From: JACVRW01 sp963827065
Lineage (GTDB): Bacteria > Actinomycetota > Thermoleophilia > Solirubrobacterales > Thermoleophilaceae
Assembly: GCA_963827065.1 (NCBI GenBank)
Contig: CAWGZM010000007.1
Location: 310,001-374,000, forward strand
DNA length: 64,000 nucleotides
Direction of reading: 5' to 3'
Of this stretch, positions 26,704 to 34,356 are shown piece by piece (position 1 is the stretch's first letter; each line of letters opens with the position of its first letter). The notes under the pieces were generated by a model that was not told the DNA's origin, searched no databases, and saw nothing but the letters and a program-made list of their open reading frames with translations. The position numbers and the translations under genes were made by a program.

Positions 26704-27107
26704 AGTGTGCTGACGACACCCTCTACTGCGGTTGGACGACGGACCTCTCTCGCCGTCTGGCGGCGCACCAAGCCGGCACGGCGAGCCGCTACACGCGGAG
26801 CCGTCTCCCGGTGGAGGTGGCCAAGGTGTTCGCGGTTGCCGATCGCTCAGCGGCGCTTCGCCTGGAGGCGCGCATCAAGCGGCTTTCACGTGCGGCCAAA
26901 CTGAGCCTCGTACGGGACACGCGCGCGAAAGTCGACGGCGACTCGGGGCGTTCAATACGACGCAGCACACGCGCCGGAGGCCTAGACGGCGAGGCACCCG
27001 CCAACCAGGCGGGAGAAGGGCGGTTCGATCCCGACCCCGGCGCTTCCTCCCACCAACCCCACGGCCGGCCCACCCGCCGAACCTCCGGCGGGGCGAAGCG
27101 TGACTAG
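26682..27107 (+). CDS. GIY-YIG nuclease superfamily protein (YhbQ/UPF0213-like)
   Basis: The first 85 residues match the single-domain GIY-YIG family. YVYVLKC and LYCGWT replace the GIY...YIG pair, followed by LSRRLAAHQAG, ASRYTRSRLPVE and the late catalytic-type Glu in RLEARIKRL. The GTG at 26682 fits the domain start. Family members usually end at about residue 90, whereas this frame continues about 55 residues through a tRNA-like sequence to 27107, so the tail is probably read-through without function. The stop overlaps that of the convergent flippase gene. Confidence 0.72.
   Translation: MPYVYVLKCADDTLYCGWTTDLSRRLAAHQAGTASRYTRSRLPVEVAKVFAVADRSAALRLEARIKRLSRAAKLSLVRDTRAKVDGDSGRSIRRSTRAGGLDGEAPANQAGEGRFDPDPGASSHQPHGRPTRRTSGGAKRD
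26971..27044 (+). tRNA. tRNA-like sequence, probably a tRNA relic
   Basis: Has an A-box-like GGCCTAGACGGCGAGG and a B-box GGTTCGATCCC. A perfect anticodon-type stem CCCGC/GCGGG and complementary ends GCGCCGG/CCGGCGC are present. Against a working tRNA, the anticodon loop CAACCAG lacks the invariant U33, the T stem has a mismatch, and the acceptor register is off by one. It lies inside the 3' tail of the GIY-YIG gene. Confidence 0.3.
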
Positions 27108-28444
27108 TCGGCGATCAGGGCCGGCTCGCGGAGCTTCTCCGGCTCGCGAACCTTCCCGCCCGGCGTGCCCGACCACAGGGTCGCTCCGACGAGCGCCGTC
27201 CTCGAGACCACACCGAAGACGGCGGCCACGACCGCAATCCCGATCACGCCCCAGGTGGTTCCGACGACAACGGTCACGGCCACCTGGACAGCCAGGAAGA
27301 GCGAGTAAAGGATCGCGAGCAGTTGAAAGCGGCGCTGGGCCATCAGCAGGTTGGGCGCGGGCATCGTCACGTAGACGAAGAACGCGTCGATCATCAGCAG
27401 CTGGAAGATCGTGACGGAGTCCGGGTAACGCCCGTTGTCGATCAACGGGATCACGAAGGGCGCCAAGGCCGCCATAGCCGCCACGACGGCCGCCGTCGGC
27501 AGGCTCGCCCGCTTCAACCAACGGATGAGCATGCTCAGCTGGGCCGAATGCGAATCGACCACGTCCTGCTGTGACGTGCGTACACGCAGCACGGTCATCA
27601 GGGCGGCCACCGGCCCGAGCACGATGGACACGTAGCGCTCGGCGGCGCCGAAGCTCGCGACGGCGGAATCGTCGAGCAGCGTGGCGACCATGAACATGCT
27701 GCCGTATGCGAACCCGGCCGAGGCGATGAAGTACAGCGTCAGCCAATTCGACTCGGCCCCGAAGGCCCAGCGGCCCTCGCCGCGATAACGGACGCGTCGA
27801 GTCGCCCACGCGAGCGGCACGCACACGGCCACGCCGACGGCCAGCGTGCCGAGCGCAATCCAGAGCATCACCACCGGCCCGGAGCTGATCACGCCGATGG
27901 TGGCTGCGATCGCGGCCACGCAGGTCGAAGCGCCTCGCAGGACCCCGTAGAACCCGCCCTTCACGAACTCGAGGTGGGCCTGGTAGTGGTACATGCCGAG
28001 CTCCGTGCACCCGTGCCCGAGCGTGAAGAGCGCCGCCAGGCCGATGAAGGTCAGGCGATCGGATGGGGAGTCGCCGACGCCGAGGATCGTCGCGCCCAGC
28101 AGGCCGAGGGCAGCGGCCGCCGCGATCTGCGCCGCGGTGCCGCCGACCGCGGTGAGGAAGGGAGACGGTTCGTCGAGGCCGCGGGAGACGCGTTCCGCCT
28201 CCTCCCGCGTGTAGCGCATGCGAATACCGCCGGCGGCGAAGCTTCCCGCGAACGAGCCCACGGTGAGGAGCAGGACGACGTATGCGAAGTCGCTGACCTC
28301 GAGTCCTCGAACCAGCATGACGATCGCAATCGCGCTCAGCCCGCGCGCCGTCATGTTGAGGCCGAATGTCGACACGAAGCCGCGTTTGAACGTCGACTGC
28401 CCATGGAGCAGCCGTGACCGCACGGTTTCTAGTAGTCGCCTCAT
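27104..28444 (-). CDS. Wzx-like polysaccharide flippase
   Basis: Protein of 446 residues with about 12 hydrophobic segments, of the MOP/PST flippase type that moves undecaprenyl-linked repeat units across the membrane. Typical features are the N-terminal amphipathic start followed by FNMTARGLSAIAIVMLVRGL-like sequence, a central LTLYFIASAGFAYGS segment and the late VPLIDNGRYPDS-like loop (here IPLIDNGRYPDS). The ATG at 28444 was chosen; the frame stays open upstream to 29032, but that sequence is antisense to the lyase gene. With the Wzy-like and Wzz-like proteins it completes a Wzx/Wzy system. Confidence 0.82.
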   Translation of the reverse strand: MRRLLETVRSRLLHGQSTFKRGFVSTFGLNMTARGLSAIAIVMLVRGLEVSDFAYVVLLLTVGSFAGSFAAGGIRMRYTREEAERVSRGLDEPSPFLTAVGGTAAQIAAAAALGLLGATILGVGDSPSDRLTFIGLAALFTLGHGCTELGMYHYQAHLEFVKGGFYGVLRGASTCVAAIAATIGVISSGPVVMLWIALGTLAVGVAVCVPLAWATRRVRYRGEGRWAFGAESNWLTLYFIASAGFAYGSMFMVATLLDDSAVASFGAAERYVSIVLGPVAALMTVLRVRTSQQDVVDSHSAQLSMLIRWLKRASLPTAAVVAAMAALAPFVIPLIDNGRYPDSVTIFQLLMIDAFFVYVTMPAPNLLMAQRRFQLLAILYSLFLAVQVAVTVVVGTTWGVIGIAVVAAVFGVVSRTALVGATLWSGTPGGKVREPEKLREPALIAD

Positions 28445-28588
28445 ACGCTGGACCTCAGACAAAAACGGTTGCGGGCGCAGGGTACTTCCGGCCGGCGCCC
28501 GCCTTACAGCAAGCTGAACCGCTACCAGAGCGTTACTAACCCACATGGCGAGCCCGCCCCGGCAACCCCTCGCATCAAGGCGCCACCC

Positions 28589-29332
28589 GTGAAAGTGCTG
28601 GTCGTGGCGCTCGTGGCTGTCCTCGCCGTCGGCGGGGCGACCGTCTCGCTGCGAGAACCGGAGTCGACCCTCGACCGAGGCGATTTCGAGACGGCGGACC
28701 TCTCGCAGTGGCGCGAGCGGCAGTGCCTTCCTGAGCGCGTCTCCGTCGGATCCGAGCGCCCGGACGCCTTCGACGGCAGCCACCGGGCCCGGCTCGAGGT
28801 CCGGGACGGCGACGAGGAGCCTCAGACCGGGAGCGAGCGCTGCGAGCTGGTCGGCCCGTCGCTTCCCCACGACGAGGAGCGCTGGTACCGGCAGGCGATC
28901 TACATCCCCTCCGAGGCGGACCCGCCGGACAGCTGGCAGATCATGTCGCAGTGGTACTCGAACTACGGGGGGTCGCCCCCGCTCGCGCTCTTCAACGACA
29001 TGGGCATGCCGATGCGCTGGTCGCTCCGCCACGGTGATTCATCGCGGCTGTATTGGCGCAGCAAGGAGCTGGCTCGCGACCGGTGGCACGAGGTGGTCGT
29101 GGGGGTCTATCTCTCGCAGAGCCCCTCCCGCGGTTGGGTCGAGGTCTGGCTCGACGGCGAGCGGCAGACGCTCGCCAATGGCAAGACTCGGATGCACGGC
29201 CAGACTCGCGGCGCCACGCGCGGCTCCTTCAAGACCGGCATCTATCGCGATCCGGACTCGCAGGTCACGAGCATCGAATATCTGGACGACGTCTCGGTCG
29301 GGCCGAGCCGCGAGTCCGTGACGCAGGACTGA
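28589..29332 (+). CDS. Membrane-anchored polysaccharide-lyase-like protein
   Basis: Protein of 247 residues. The N-terminal hydrophobic stretch VKVLVVALVAVLAVGGATV is a signal or anchor. The remainder has the concanavalin-like jelly-roll pattern of the heparin-lyase-I-type family: GDFETADLSQW, ERCELVG, RWYRQAIYIP, SWQIMSQW, RWHEVVVGVYLS and VEVWLDGERQ. It lacks the basic N-terminal module of the next two proteins. A GTG at 28589 is preferred because it opens directly into the hydrophobic segment. It is divergent from the flippase gene. It may bind or trim the polymer made by this locus; the substrate is unknown. Confidence 0.72.
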   Translation: MKVLVVALVAVLAVGGATVSLREPESTLDRGDFETADLSQWRERQCLPERVSVGSERPDAFDGSHRARLEVRDGDEEPQTGSERCELVGPSLPHDEERWYRQAIYIPSEADPPDSWQIMSQWYSNYGGSPPLALFNDMGMPMRWSLRHGDSSRLYWRSKELARDRWHEVVVGVYLSQSPSRGWVEVWLDGERQTLANGKTRMHGQTRGATRGSFKTGIYRDPDSQVTSIEYLDDVSVGPSRESVTQD

Positions 29333-29500
29333 GCCGGTCCGCAACTTCGGCACCCCGGCTGTGTCACATGGGGGGCCAACTGCTCAAAAGGACTACAGCG
29401 CGACGTCCGTTAACAGGTGGTGAGGGACGCTCCTCACACGTGTGGCCCACGGGCCGCGCACGACAACGGTCCACGATCACGTCAGGAATCGGTTTCAAGC

Positions 29501-30706
29501 ATGAGAAAAAGACTCGCTGCCCTTGTTGTGGCCTCCTCCCTCGTAGTTCCGGCCGCCGCCGCGGCGGACACGCCCGTCGGCGCGTCGGCCTCGCAGGCGT
29601 CCGTGAAGACGATGAAGTCCGCGCTTCGTAAGGACGTAAAGCGAGCGCTGAAGAGCGTGCGCAAGCTCGACCTCGCGACGGTCGCCTCCAAGGGTTTCAA
29701 GCTGAAGAGCATTCGCGGGCTCACCGCCGGCAAGCTCTCCTTGGCCGCGACAGTGCGTTCGGACTCCGGACGCGTGACGGTGACGAAGGGGTCACGGACC
29801 TTCGGGAAGAGCGGAAAGAAGAACGTCCGGGTGAAGCTGACCAGGTCCGGCAAGCAGCTACTCGGTGCCACCAATCGCGCCACGCTCAGGCTGAAGGCCA
29901 CCTTCGTCGCACGCACGGGCGGCCGCGTGACCGTCGTCTACAGGGTGACGCTGAAGCGCTCGCCCGGATCGAGCATCGGTCCTGAGGGCGGCACGCTGCC
30001 CCCGGCGAGGCCGGTCGCGCCGATTCCAGCCGACGCCACGCCGCTGTACTCGCAGAACTTCGAGAACTCCGATCCGTTGTCGTGGCGTCCGGGTCTCAGC
30101 CCGCAGTGTGGCGGCACGGTTGGATGGGGCACCGACGGTGGCGACGGGTATGCCCACCTGGAGCTGCCCGCGGATGCGGTTCCGCTGGCCGGGCTCGAGC
30201 GTTGCGAGCTCAGCCACGGTGGCTACGGCGACGCCCGCGAGCCGGGCAGCTACTGGTACCACGCGCGCATCAAGCTCGGTGAGGGCTTCCCGCACCAGCC
30301 GGCGCCCGGTAACTGGACGACGATCCAGCAGTGGCAGGAGGACAGGCCGCCTGCGCCGACCGGGGCGCCCGACCCCGTCGATGGCGCGATGTTCGTGAAC
30401 GCGGGTCCCGCGGGGTCCACGAGCGCACGCACGTACCTGCAGGGGCACCACCTCGTGCCGCCCGTGTCGCAGGGTCCCCTCTTCGAGAAGAGCCGCTGGA
30501 TCGACTTCGTCGTGCACGGCGTCTGGACGGACCAGCCGACCGGCTACCTCGAGTGGTGGATCGACGGGACCCCCGTCGGGCGCACGAACGGGGTGACCTC
30601 GGCTGTGGGCGGGCGCCACTTCTGGAAGGGTGGGATCACGCGCGCCGAGGCGATCAACACCCTTCAGACCGCGGACATCGCGGAGCTCACCGTCTACCAG
30701 AAGTAG
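29501..30706 (+). CDS. Secreted polysaccharide-lyase-like protein with basic N-terminal module
   Basis: Protein of 401 residues. The signal peptide ends AAAAADT. Residues about 30-160 form a Lys/Arg-rich beta module (MKSALRKDVKRALKSVRKL, VRVKLTRSGKQLL). A lyase-like jelly roll follows: LYSQNFENSD, LERCELSHGG, SYWYHARIKLGEGFP, WTTIQQWQ, WIDFVVHGVWT, YLEWWIDGTPVGR and GGRHFWKGGI. The ATG at 29501 starts the signal peptide. The leader from 29333 contains a GCCGG/CCGGC hairpin that may end the previous transcript. A strong hairpin follows the stop. Polymer cleavage or binding at the cell surface is the likely role. Confidence 0.75.
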   Translation: MRKRLAALVVASSLVVPAAAAADTPVGASASQASVKTMKSALRKDVKRALKSVRKLDLATVASKGFKLKSIRGLTAGKLSLAATVRSDSGRVTVTKGSRTFGKSGKKNVRVKLTRSGKQLLGATNRATLRLKATFVARTGGRVTVVYRVTLKRSPGSSIGPEGGTLPPARPVAPIPADATPLYSQNFENSDPLSWRPGLSPQCGGTVGWGTDGGDGYAHLELPADAVPLAGLERCELSHGGYGDAREPGSYWYHARIKLGEGFPHQPAPGNWTTIQQWQEDRPPAPTGAPDPVDGAMFVNAGPAGSTSARTYLQGHHLVPPVSQGPLFEKSRWIDFVVHGVWTDQPTGYLEWWIDGTPVGRTNGVTSAVGGRHFWKGGITRAEAINTLQTADIAELTVYQK

Positions 30707-30716
30707 CAACGTCAGA

Positions 30717-30750
30717 GTCCGGCCGGGCGCCCCGTGGCGCCCGGCCGGAC
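30717..30750 (+). terminator. GC-rich hairpin between two lyase-like genes
   Basis: Perfect 15-base stem (GTCCGGCCGGGCGCC and its complement) with loop CCGT, ten bases after the stop. The T-run is weak (CATTACTT). It could terminate transcription or limit expression of the downstream paralogue. Confidence 0.75.
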
Positions 30751-30776
30751 CATTACTTCGTAGGAGATAGATAGCC

Positions 30777-31877
30777 GTGACTCGTTGTGAGTTCAAGATG
30801 AAGTCCCTCCTCGCCGCGCTCGTCGCGGCATTTGTGCTTGTGGTCCCGGCTTCGGCCTCGGCGCAGAGCATGAAGTCCGCGCTGAAGAGCGACCTCGCCC
30901 GCGCGCTCGACAAGGTCGGCACGCTCGACCTCGCGTCGGTCGCCAGCAAGGGCTTCACGATCAAGGGAATGCGTGACCTCCGGGCCGGCAAGGCGTCGTT
31001 CACCGCGACGGCGAAGGGTCGTACCGTGGCCCGGGGCTCGGCGAGGTTCGACGGACGCGGCAAGGCGAACGTCCGCATGAAGCTGACCAGCTCCGGCAAG
31101 CGGCTTCTCGCAAACGCGAGCAGCGTCACGCTGACCGTGAAGGCGAAGCTGGGCCAGGCGGTCAGCGCCCGCCGTAGGGTGACCCTCAGTCGTGCGCCCG
31201 CGCTGACCCCTCCGATTCCCGCCAACGTCAAGCGCCTCTACTCGCAGACCTTCGACAAGCGCGCCCCCTGGCCCGGTCTGAGCACCCAGTGCGCGCACCC
31301 CGTCCAGTGGGCCAGCGAGAACGGCGACGGGTTCGCCCACTTCGAGGTGCGGCCCGGCGAGCCCACCGTGGCTGGGCACGAGCGCTGCGAGGTGAGTCAC
31401 GGAGGCTTCAACAATTCTCTGCCGCCCGGCGAGTACTGGTACCGGGCGCGTCAGCGGGCCGGTGCCGGCTTCCCGCACGTCCGCCACGCCGATCACTGGG
31501 CGAACGTGCTGCAGTGGCACGAGGACGAGCCCGCTCCCGGCCAGGACACGGGCGCGGTCGACGCCGCGGTCTTCGTGAACTCGGCACCCACCGAGAGCAT
31601 GCTGATCGAGGGCGACCACCTGGACCCCAATTTCATCCAGGCCGGTCCCTTCGACATCCACACCTGGCATGACTTCGTCGTGCACGGGGTGTGGACCGAC
31701 AGGTCGAACGGCTACATCGAGTGGTGGATCGACGGCGTGTACGCCGGCCGCTCGGACGGCGTGACCTCGGAGACCGGCGGTCGCCACTTCTGGAAGGGCG
31801 GCATCGAGCGCGCGACCGAGCTCAACAGCCTTCAGAGCGCCGACATCTCGAGCATCGAGATCTACCGCGGCCGCTAG
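30777..31877 (+). CDS. Secreted polysaccharide-lyase-like protein, paralogue
   Basis: Protein of 366 residues closely related to the preceding gene product: signal peptide ending ASASAQ, a basic module (MKSALKSDLARALDKVGTL, VRMKLTSSGKRLL) and the jelly roll with LYSQTFDKR, HERCEVSHGG, EYWYRARQRAGAGFP, WHDFVVHGVWT, YIEWWIDGVYAGR and GGRHFWKGGIERA. A GGAG site lies about 11 bases before the GTG at 30777; an ATG at 30798 is an alternative start. Tandem duplication is evident. Conserved Arg, His and Trp positions are shared by the two, but no catalytic assignment can be made from sequence alone. Confidence 0.75.
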   Translation: MTRCEFKMKSLLAALVAAFVLVVPASASAQSMKSALKSDLARALDKVGTLDLASVASKGFTIKGMRDLRAGKASFTATAKGRTVARGSARFDGRGKANVRMKLTSSGKRLLANASSVTLTVKAKLGQAVSARRRVTLSRAPALTPPIPANVKRLYSQTFDKRAPWPGLSTQCAHPVQWASENGDGFAHFEVRPGEPTVAGHERCEVSHGGFNNSLPPGEYWYRARQRAGAGFPHVRHADHWANVLQWHEDEPAPGQDTGAVDAAVFVNSAPTESMLIEGDHLDPNFIQAGPFDIHTWHDFVVHGVWTDRSNGYIEWWIDGVYAGRSDGVTSETGGRHFWKGGIERATELNSLQSADISSIEIYRGR

Positions 31878-31937
31878 GGCCGCAACAGACCCGACGGGGC
31901 AAATCGGCTGAGCCGCAGAAGCAAGGCGGCCCAGCGC

Positions 31938-31958
31938 CCGTTCATTACGCGTGGAACG
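31938..31958. promoter_or_regulatory. Candidate operator at the start of the LuxR gene
   Basis: CCGTTCATTAC followed by GAACG forms an interrupted dyad overlapping the GTG start at 31951. A close copy (CCGTTCATCAC...GAACG) abuts the start of the WbaP-type gene at 32661. Confidence 0.35.
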
Positions 31959-32583
31959 GCGCGAGCTACTGGTGGCGGTCGACGCGGACGAGAAGCTGCG
32001 TTCGCGAATCGCGACGCTCTTTGCAGCCGACGGAATCTCGATCGCCAACAACGGCTCGCAGGCATCCGCCGACCTCCGGGTCGTCGGGGTAGATCTTTCC
32101 AAGCCGATCTCGCTGCGGCGCCTCAAGGCGATCCTCACGCGCGGAGACGAGCGCATCGTGGCGGTCTCGCCGTTCTGCGGCGTGTACGGTCTCCGGCGCG
32201 CGATGAAGGCCGGCGCCGACTCGCTCGTGCTCGAGCAAGAGCTCGAGGAGATGCTCGTGCCTGCCGCGCGTGCCGTCGCCGCCGGTCTCACAGTCATGCC
32301 GGCCGACCTCTGGAACGGCGCGGAGCGAGTCTCACTCTCGCATCGTGAGCGCGAGGTCCTGCGGCTCGCTGTCACCGGGCGAACCAACGCCGAGATTGCC
32401 AGCACGCTCTTCTTGGCCGAGAGCACGGTCAAGTCACATCTCTCGTCGGCATACCGGAAGCTCGGGGCCGGCGGCCGCAACGACGCGGCCTCGATGATCT
32501 TCGATCCGGATGGGGGGCTCGCCGACATGGTGCTCCGCCACGAGGATCACGAGAGCCTCGCCGACGGCATTCCCGCGGCCTGA
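31951..32583 (+). CDS. LuxR-type regulator with a degenerate receiver-like domain
   Basis: Protein of 210 residues. The C-terminal part is a clear LuxR helix-turn-helix (LSHREREVLRLAVTGRTNAEIASTL and TVKSHLSSAYRKLGAG). The N-terminal 120 residues resemble a receiver domain (LLVAVDADEKLRSRIATLFAADG), but the usual acidic pocket and phosphoacceptor context are not obvious; only VVGVDLSKPIS offers a candidate Asp. It may work without phosphorylation. It lies between the lyase genes and the WbaP-type gene on the same strand, so it may control polymer synthesis. A second in-frame GTG at 31972 is an alternative start. Confidence 0.75.
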   Translation: MERRELLVAVDADEKLRSRIATLFAADGISIANNGSQASADLRVVGVDLSKPISLRRLKAILTRGDERIVAVSPFCGVYGLRRAMKAGADSLVLEQELEEMLVPAARAVAAGLTVMPADLWNGAERVSLSHREREVLRLAVTGRTNAEIASTLFLAESTVKSHLSSAYRKLGAGGRNDAASMIFDPDGGLADMVLRHEDHESLADGIPAA

Positions 32584-32642
32584 CGCTCACAGGCCTAGCC
32601 CTTTTTGGTACGGGGCAGCGCGGCAGCGCTTCGGGCCACCAG

Positions 32643-32660
32643 CCGTTCATCACCTGAACG
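32643..32660. promoter_or_regulatory. Candidate operator abutting the WbaP-type start
   Basis: CGTTCA-TCACC-TGAACG is an interrupted palindrome ending one base before the ATG at 32661. It shares CCGTTCATYAC with 31938-31948. Confidence 0.35.
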
Positions 32661-34205
32661 ATGGCGACTAGAGCGAGTACTGAGCCGGCGCCTGCGGCGG
32701 CGATCGAGGGTGACGGAGGCGGCTCCATCGCCAGTGTTGCCCCGCTTCGGATTCCGACAGCGGTCGACCATGCTCCGGCGGTTGCGCAACCCGGCGAGCT
32801 CCGCGCGCGCATGCTCCGCCGGCTGCTGCTGGCCGGGGACATCGTGGCGCTGTGTTCAGCCTTCCTCCTGGTTCAGCTCTCCGCGGGAGACCTAGCGCCC
32901 CACAACCTGGCGCTCCTGGTGCTGAGCCTTCCCCTGTGGCTGCTGCTCGCCTACGGGCACCGGCTCTATCACCTCGACAGCTACCGCGCGGACTACAGCG
33001 CAGCGGATGAGATCGGGCCGGTCCTGCAGATGGCCACGCTCTGGAGCTGGTCGGTCCTGCTCGGGCTGGCAGTGGTGAGGCCTGACAACGTGGCCGTGTC
33101 GAAGATCGCGCTCTTCTGGCTGCTGACGATGATCCTCACGCTGGCGCTGCGCTCCGCCGCCCGGTCGATCGCGAGACGGCGGGTCTGGTACCTGCAGAAC
33201 GCGCTGATCATCGGTCCCGAGAAGCAGGCGAGCGCGATCCTGCAGAAGATCGTGCGCCACCCGGAGTGGGGCATCAACGTCGTCGCGTGCGTGGCGGGGC
33301 CAGGCGCGAGGTTCACGCCCACGACCACCAACCACCTGATGGATTTCGTGCCGGTGCTGGGAGGCGACGTTGACATCCCGGAGCTCGTTCGGCGCCTCGA
33401 CGTCGACCGGGTAATGCTCACGCCCGCCATGGCCGAGTCGCGAGGGCGCGTCGAGGTCGTCTGGGAGCTGTCCGAACTTGGAATCCACGTTGACCTCGTG
33501 CCGAGCTGGTCGGATGTCGTGGGCACCCGCTTCGAGGTCCATCAGATGGAGGGCATGCCGGTCCTGACGATGCCCCGGCCGCGCCTCCCCCGCTCGTCGC
33601 TGCGCATGAAGAGAGCCCTGGACCTCGCCCTCGGGACGCTGGCGCTCATCGTGCTGGCGCCGGTGCTGGCGGCCTGCGCGATCGCTATAAAGCTCGACTC
33701 GCCGGGACCGGTGTTCTTCCGCCAACGCCGAGTCGGCCGCGATGACCAGCACTTCGAGGTCTGCAAGTTCCGCTCGATGCAGGCCGACGCCGATCGCAAT
33801 AAGGACGCCGTCGCCACGCTGAACTTCCACGGCGGCGGGAACGACAACGGGATGTTCAAGATCCGGGAGGATCCACGCGTCACCCGCGTCGGTCGCTTCC
33901 TGCGGCGCTACTCGCTCGACGAGCTGCCCCAGCTCTTCAACATCCTGCGTGGCGAGATGAGCTTCGTCGGCCCGCGCCCGCTGATCGAGACCGAGGATCG
34001 CCAGATCGAAGGACGCTTCCGTCGCCGGCTGTCGCTGACACCGGGGCTGACCGGCCTGTGGCAGGCACACGGACGCTCAGACATCCCGTTCGAGCAGATG
34101 GTCAACCTCGACTTCCTGTACGTGTCCAATTGGTCCCTGTGGCTGGACGTGAAGCTCCTCATCAGAACGGCCTCCGCGGTCTTCCGCGGCACGGGCGCCT
34201 ACTAA
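32661..34205 (+). CDS. Polyprenyl glycosylphosphotransferase (WbaP/CpsE type)
   Basis: Initiating enzyme of 514 residues that transfers a sugar-1-phosphate from a nucleotide sugar to undecaprenyl phosphate at the membrane. After a disordered N-terminus come about four hydrophobic segments (residues 50-175) and a CoA-binding-like middle domain. The C-terminal bacterial sugar transferase domain has one more membrane segment (LALGTLALIVLAPVLAACAIAIKL), FFRQRRVGRDDQHFEVCKFRSM, YSLDELPQLFNILRGEMSFVGPRP and LTPGLTGLWQ. All core catalytic motifs are present. The sugar is not determined by sequence (Gal, Glc or GlcNAc are all possible). Confidence 0.9.
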   Translation: MATRASTEPAPAAAIEGDGGGSIASVAPLRIPTAVDHAPAVAQPGELRARMLRRLLLAGDIVALCSAFLLVQLSAGDLAPHNLALLVLSLPLWLLLAYGHRLYHLDSYRADYSAADEIGPVLQMATLWSWSVLLGLAVVRPDNVAVSKIALFWLLTMILTLALRSAARSIARRRVWYLQNALIIGPEKQASAILQKIVRHPEWGINVVACVAGPGARFTPTTTNHLMDFVPVLGGDVDIPELVRRLDVDRVMLTPAMAESRGRVEVVWELSELGIHVDLVPSWSDVVGTRFEVHQMEGMPVLTMPRPRLPRSSLRMKRALDLALGTLALIVLAPVLAACAIAIKLDSPGPVFFRQRRVGRDDQHFEVCKFRSMQADADRNKDAVATLNFHGGGNDNGMFKIREDPRVTRVGRFLRRYSLDELPQLFNILRGEMSFVGPRPLIETEDRQIEGRFRRRLSLTPGLTGLWQAHGRSDIPFEQMVNLDFLYVSNWSLWLDVKLLIRTASAVFRGTGAY

Positions 34206-34356
34206 ACAGCTGCGAGACCCGCGCGCGCAGCGAGCCCGCAGCCGCGTGCGCGCAACCGTTTGCACAACTTTCGTCCATCGAACATGCGTCCAAAGTTCCA
34301 ACTCTTGGCGCAACGGCACAGGGCGAGATCTTGTCCCCCCCAAGCGTTACTCAACC

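Noticed and set aside
27104..29032. Extended form of the flippase gene up to 29032
   Set aside because: The extra 196 residues are antisense to the lyase-like gene and lack flippase features; ATG 28444 fits the family.
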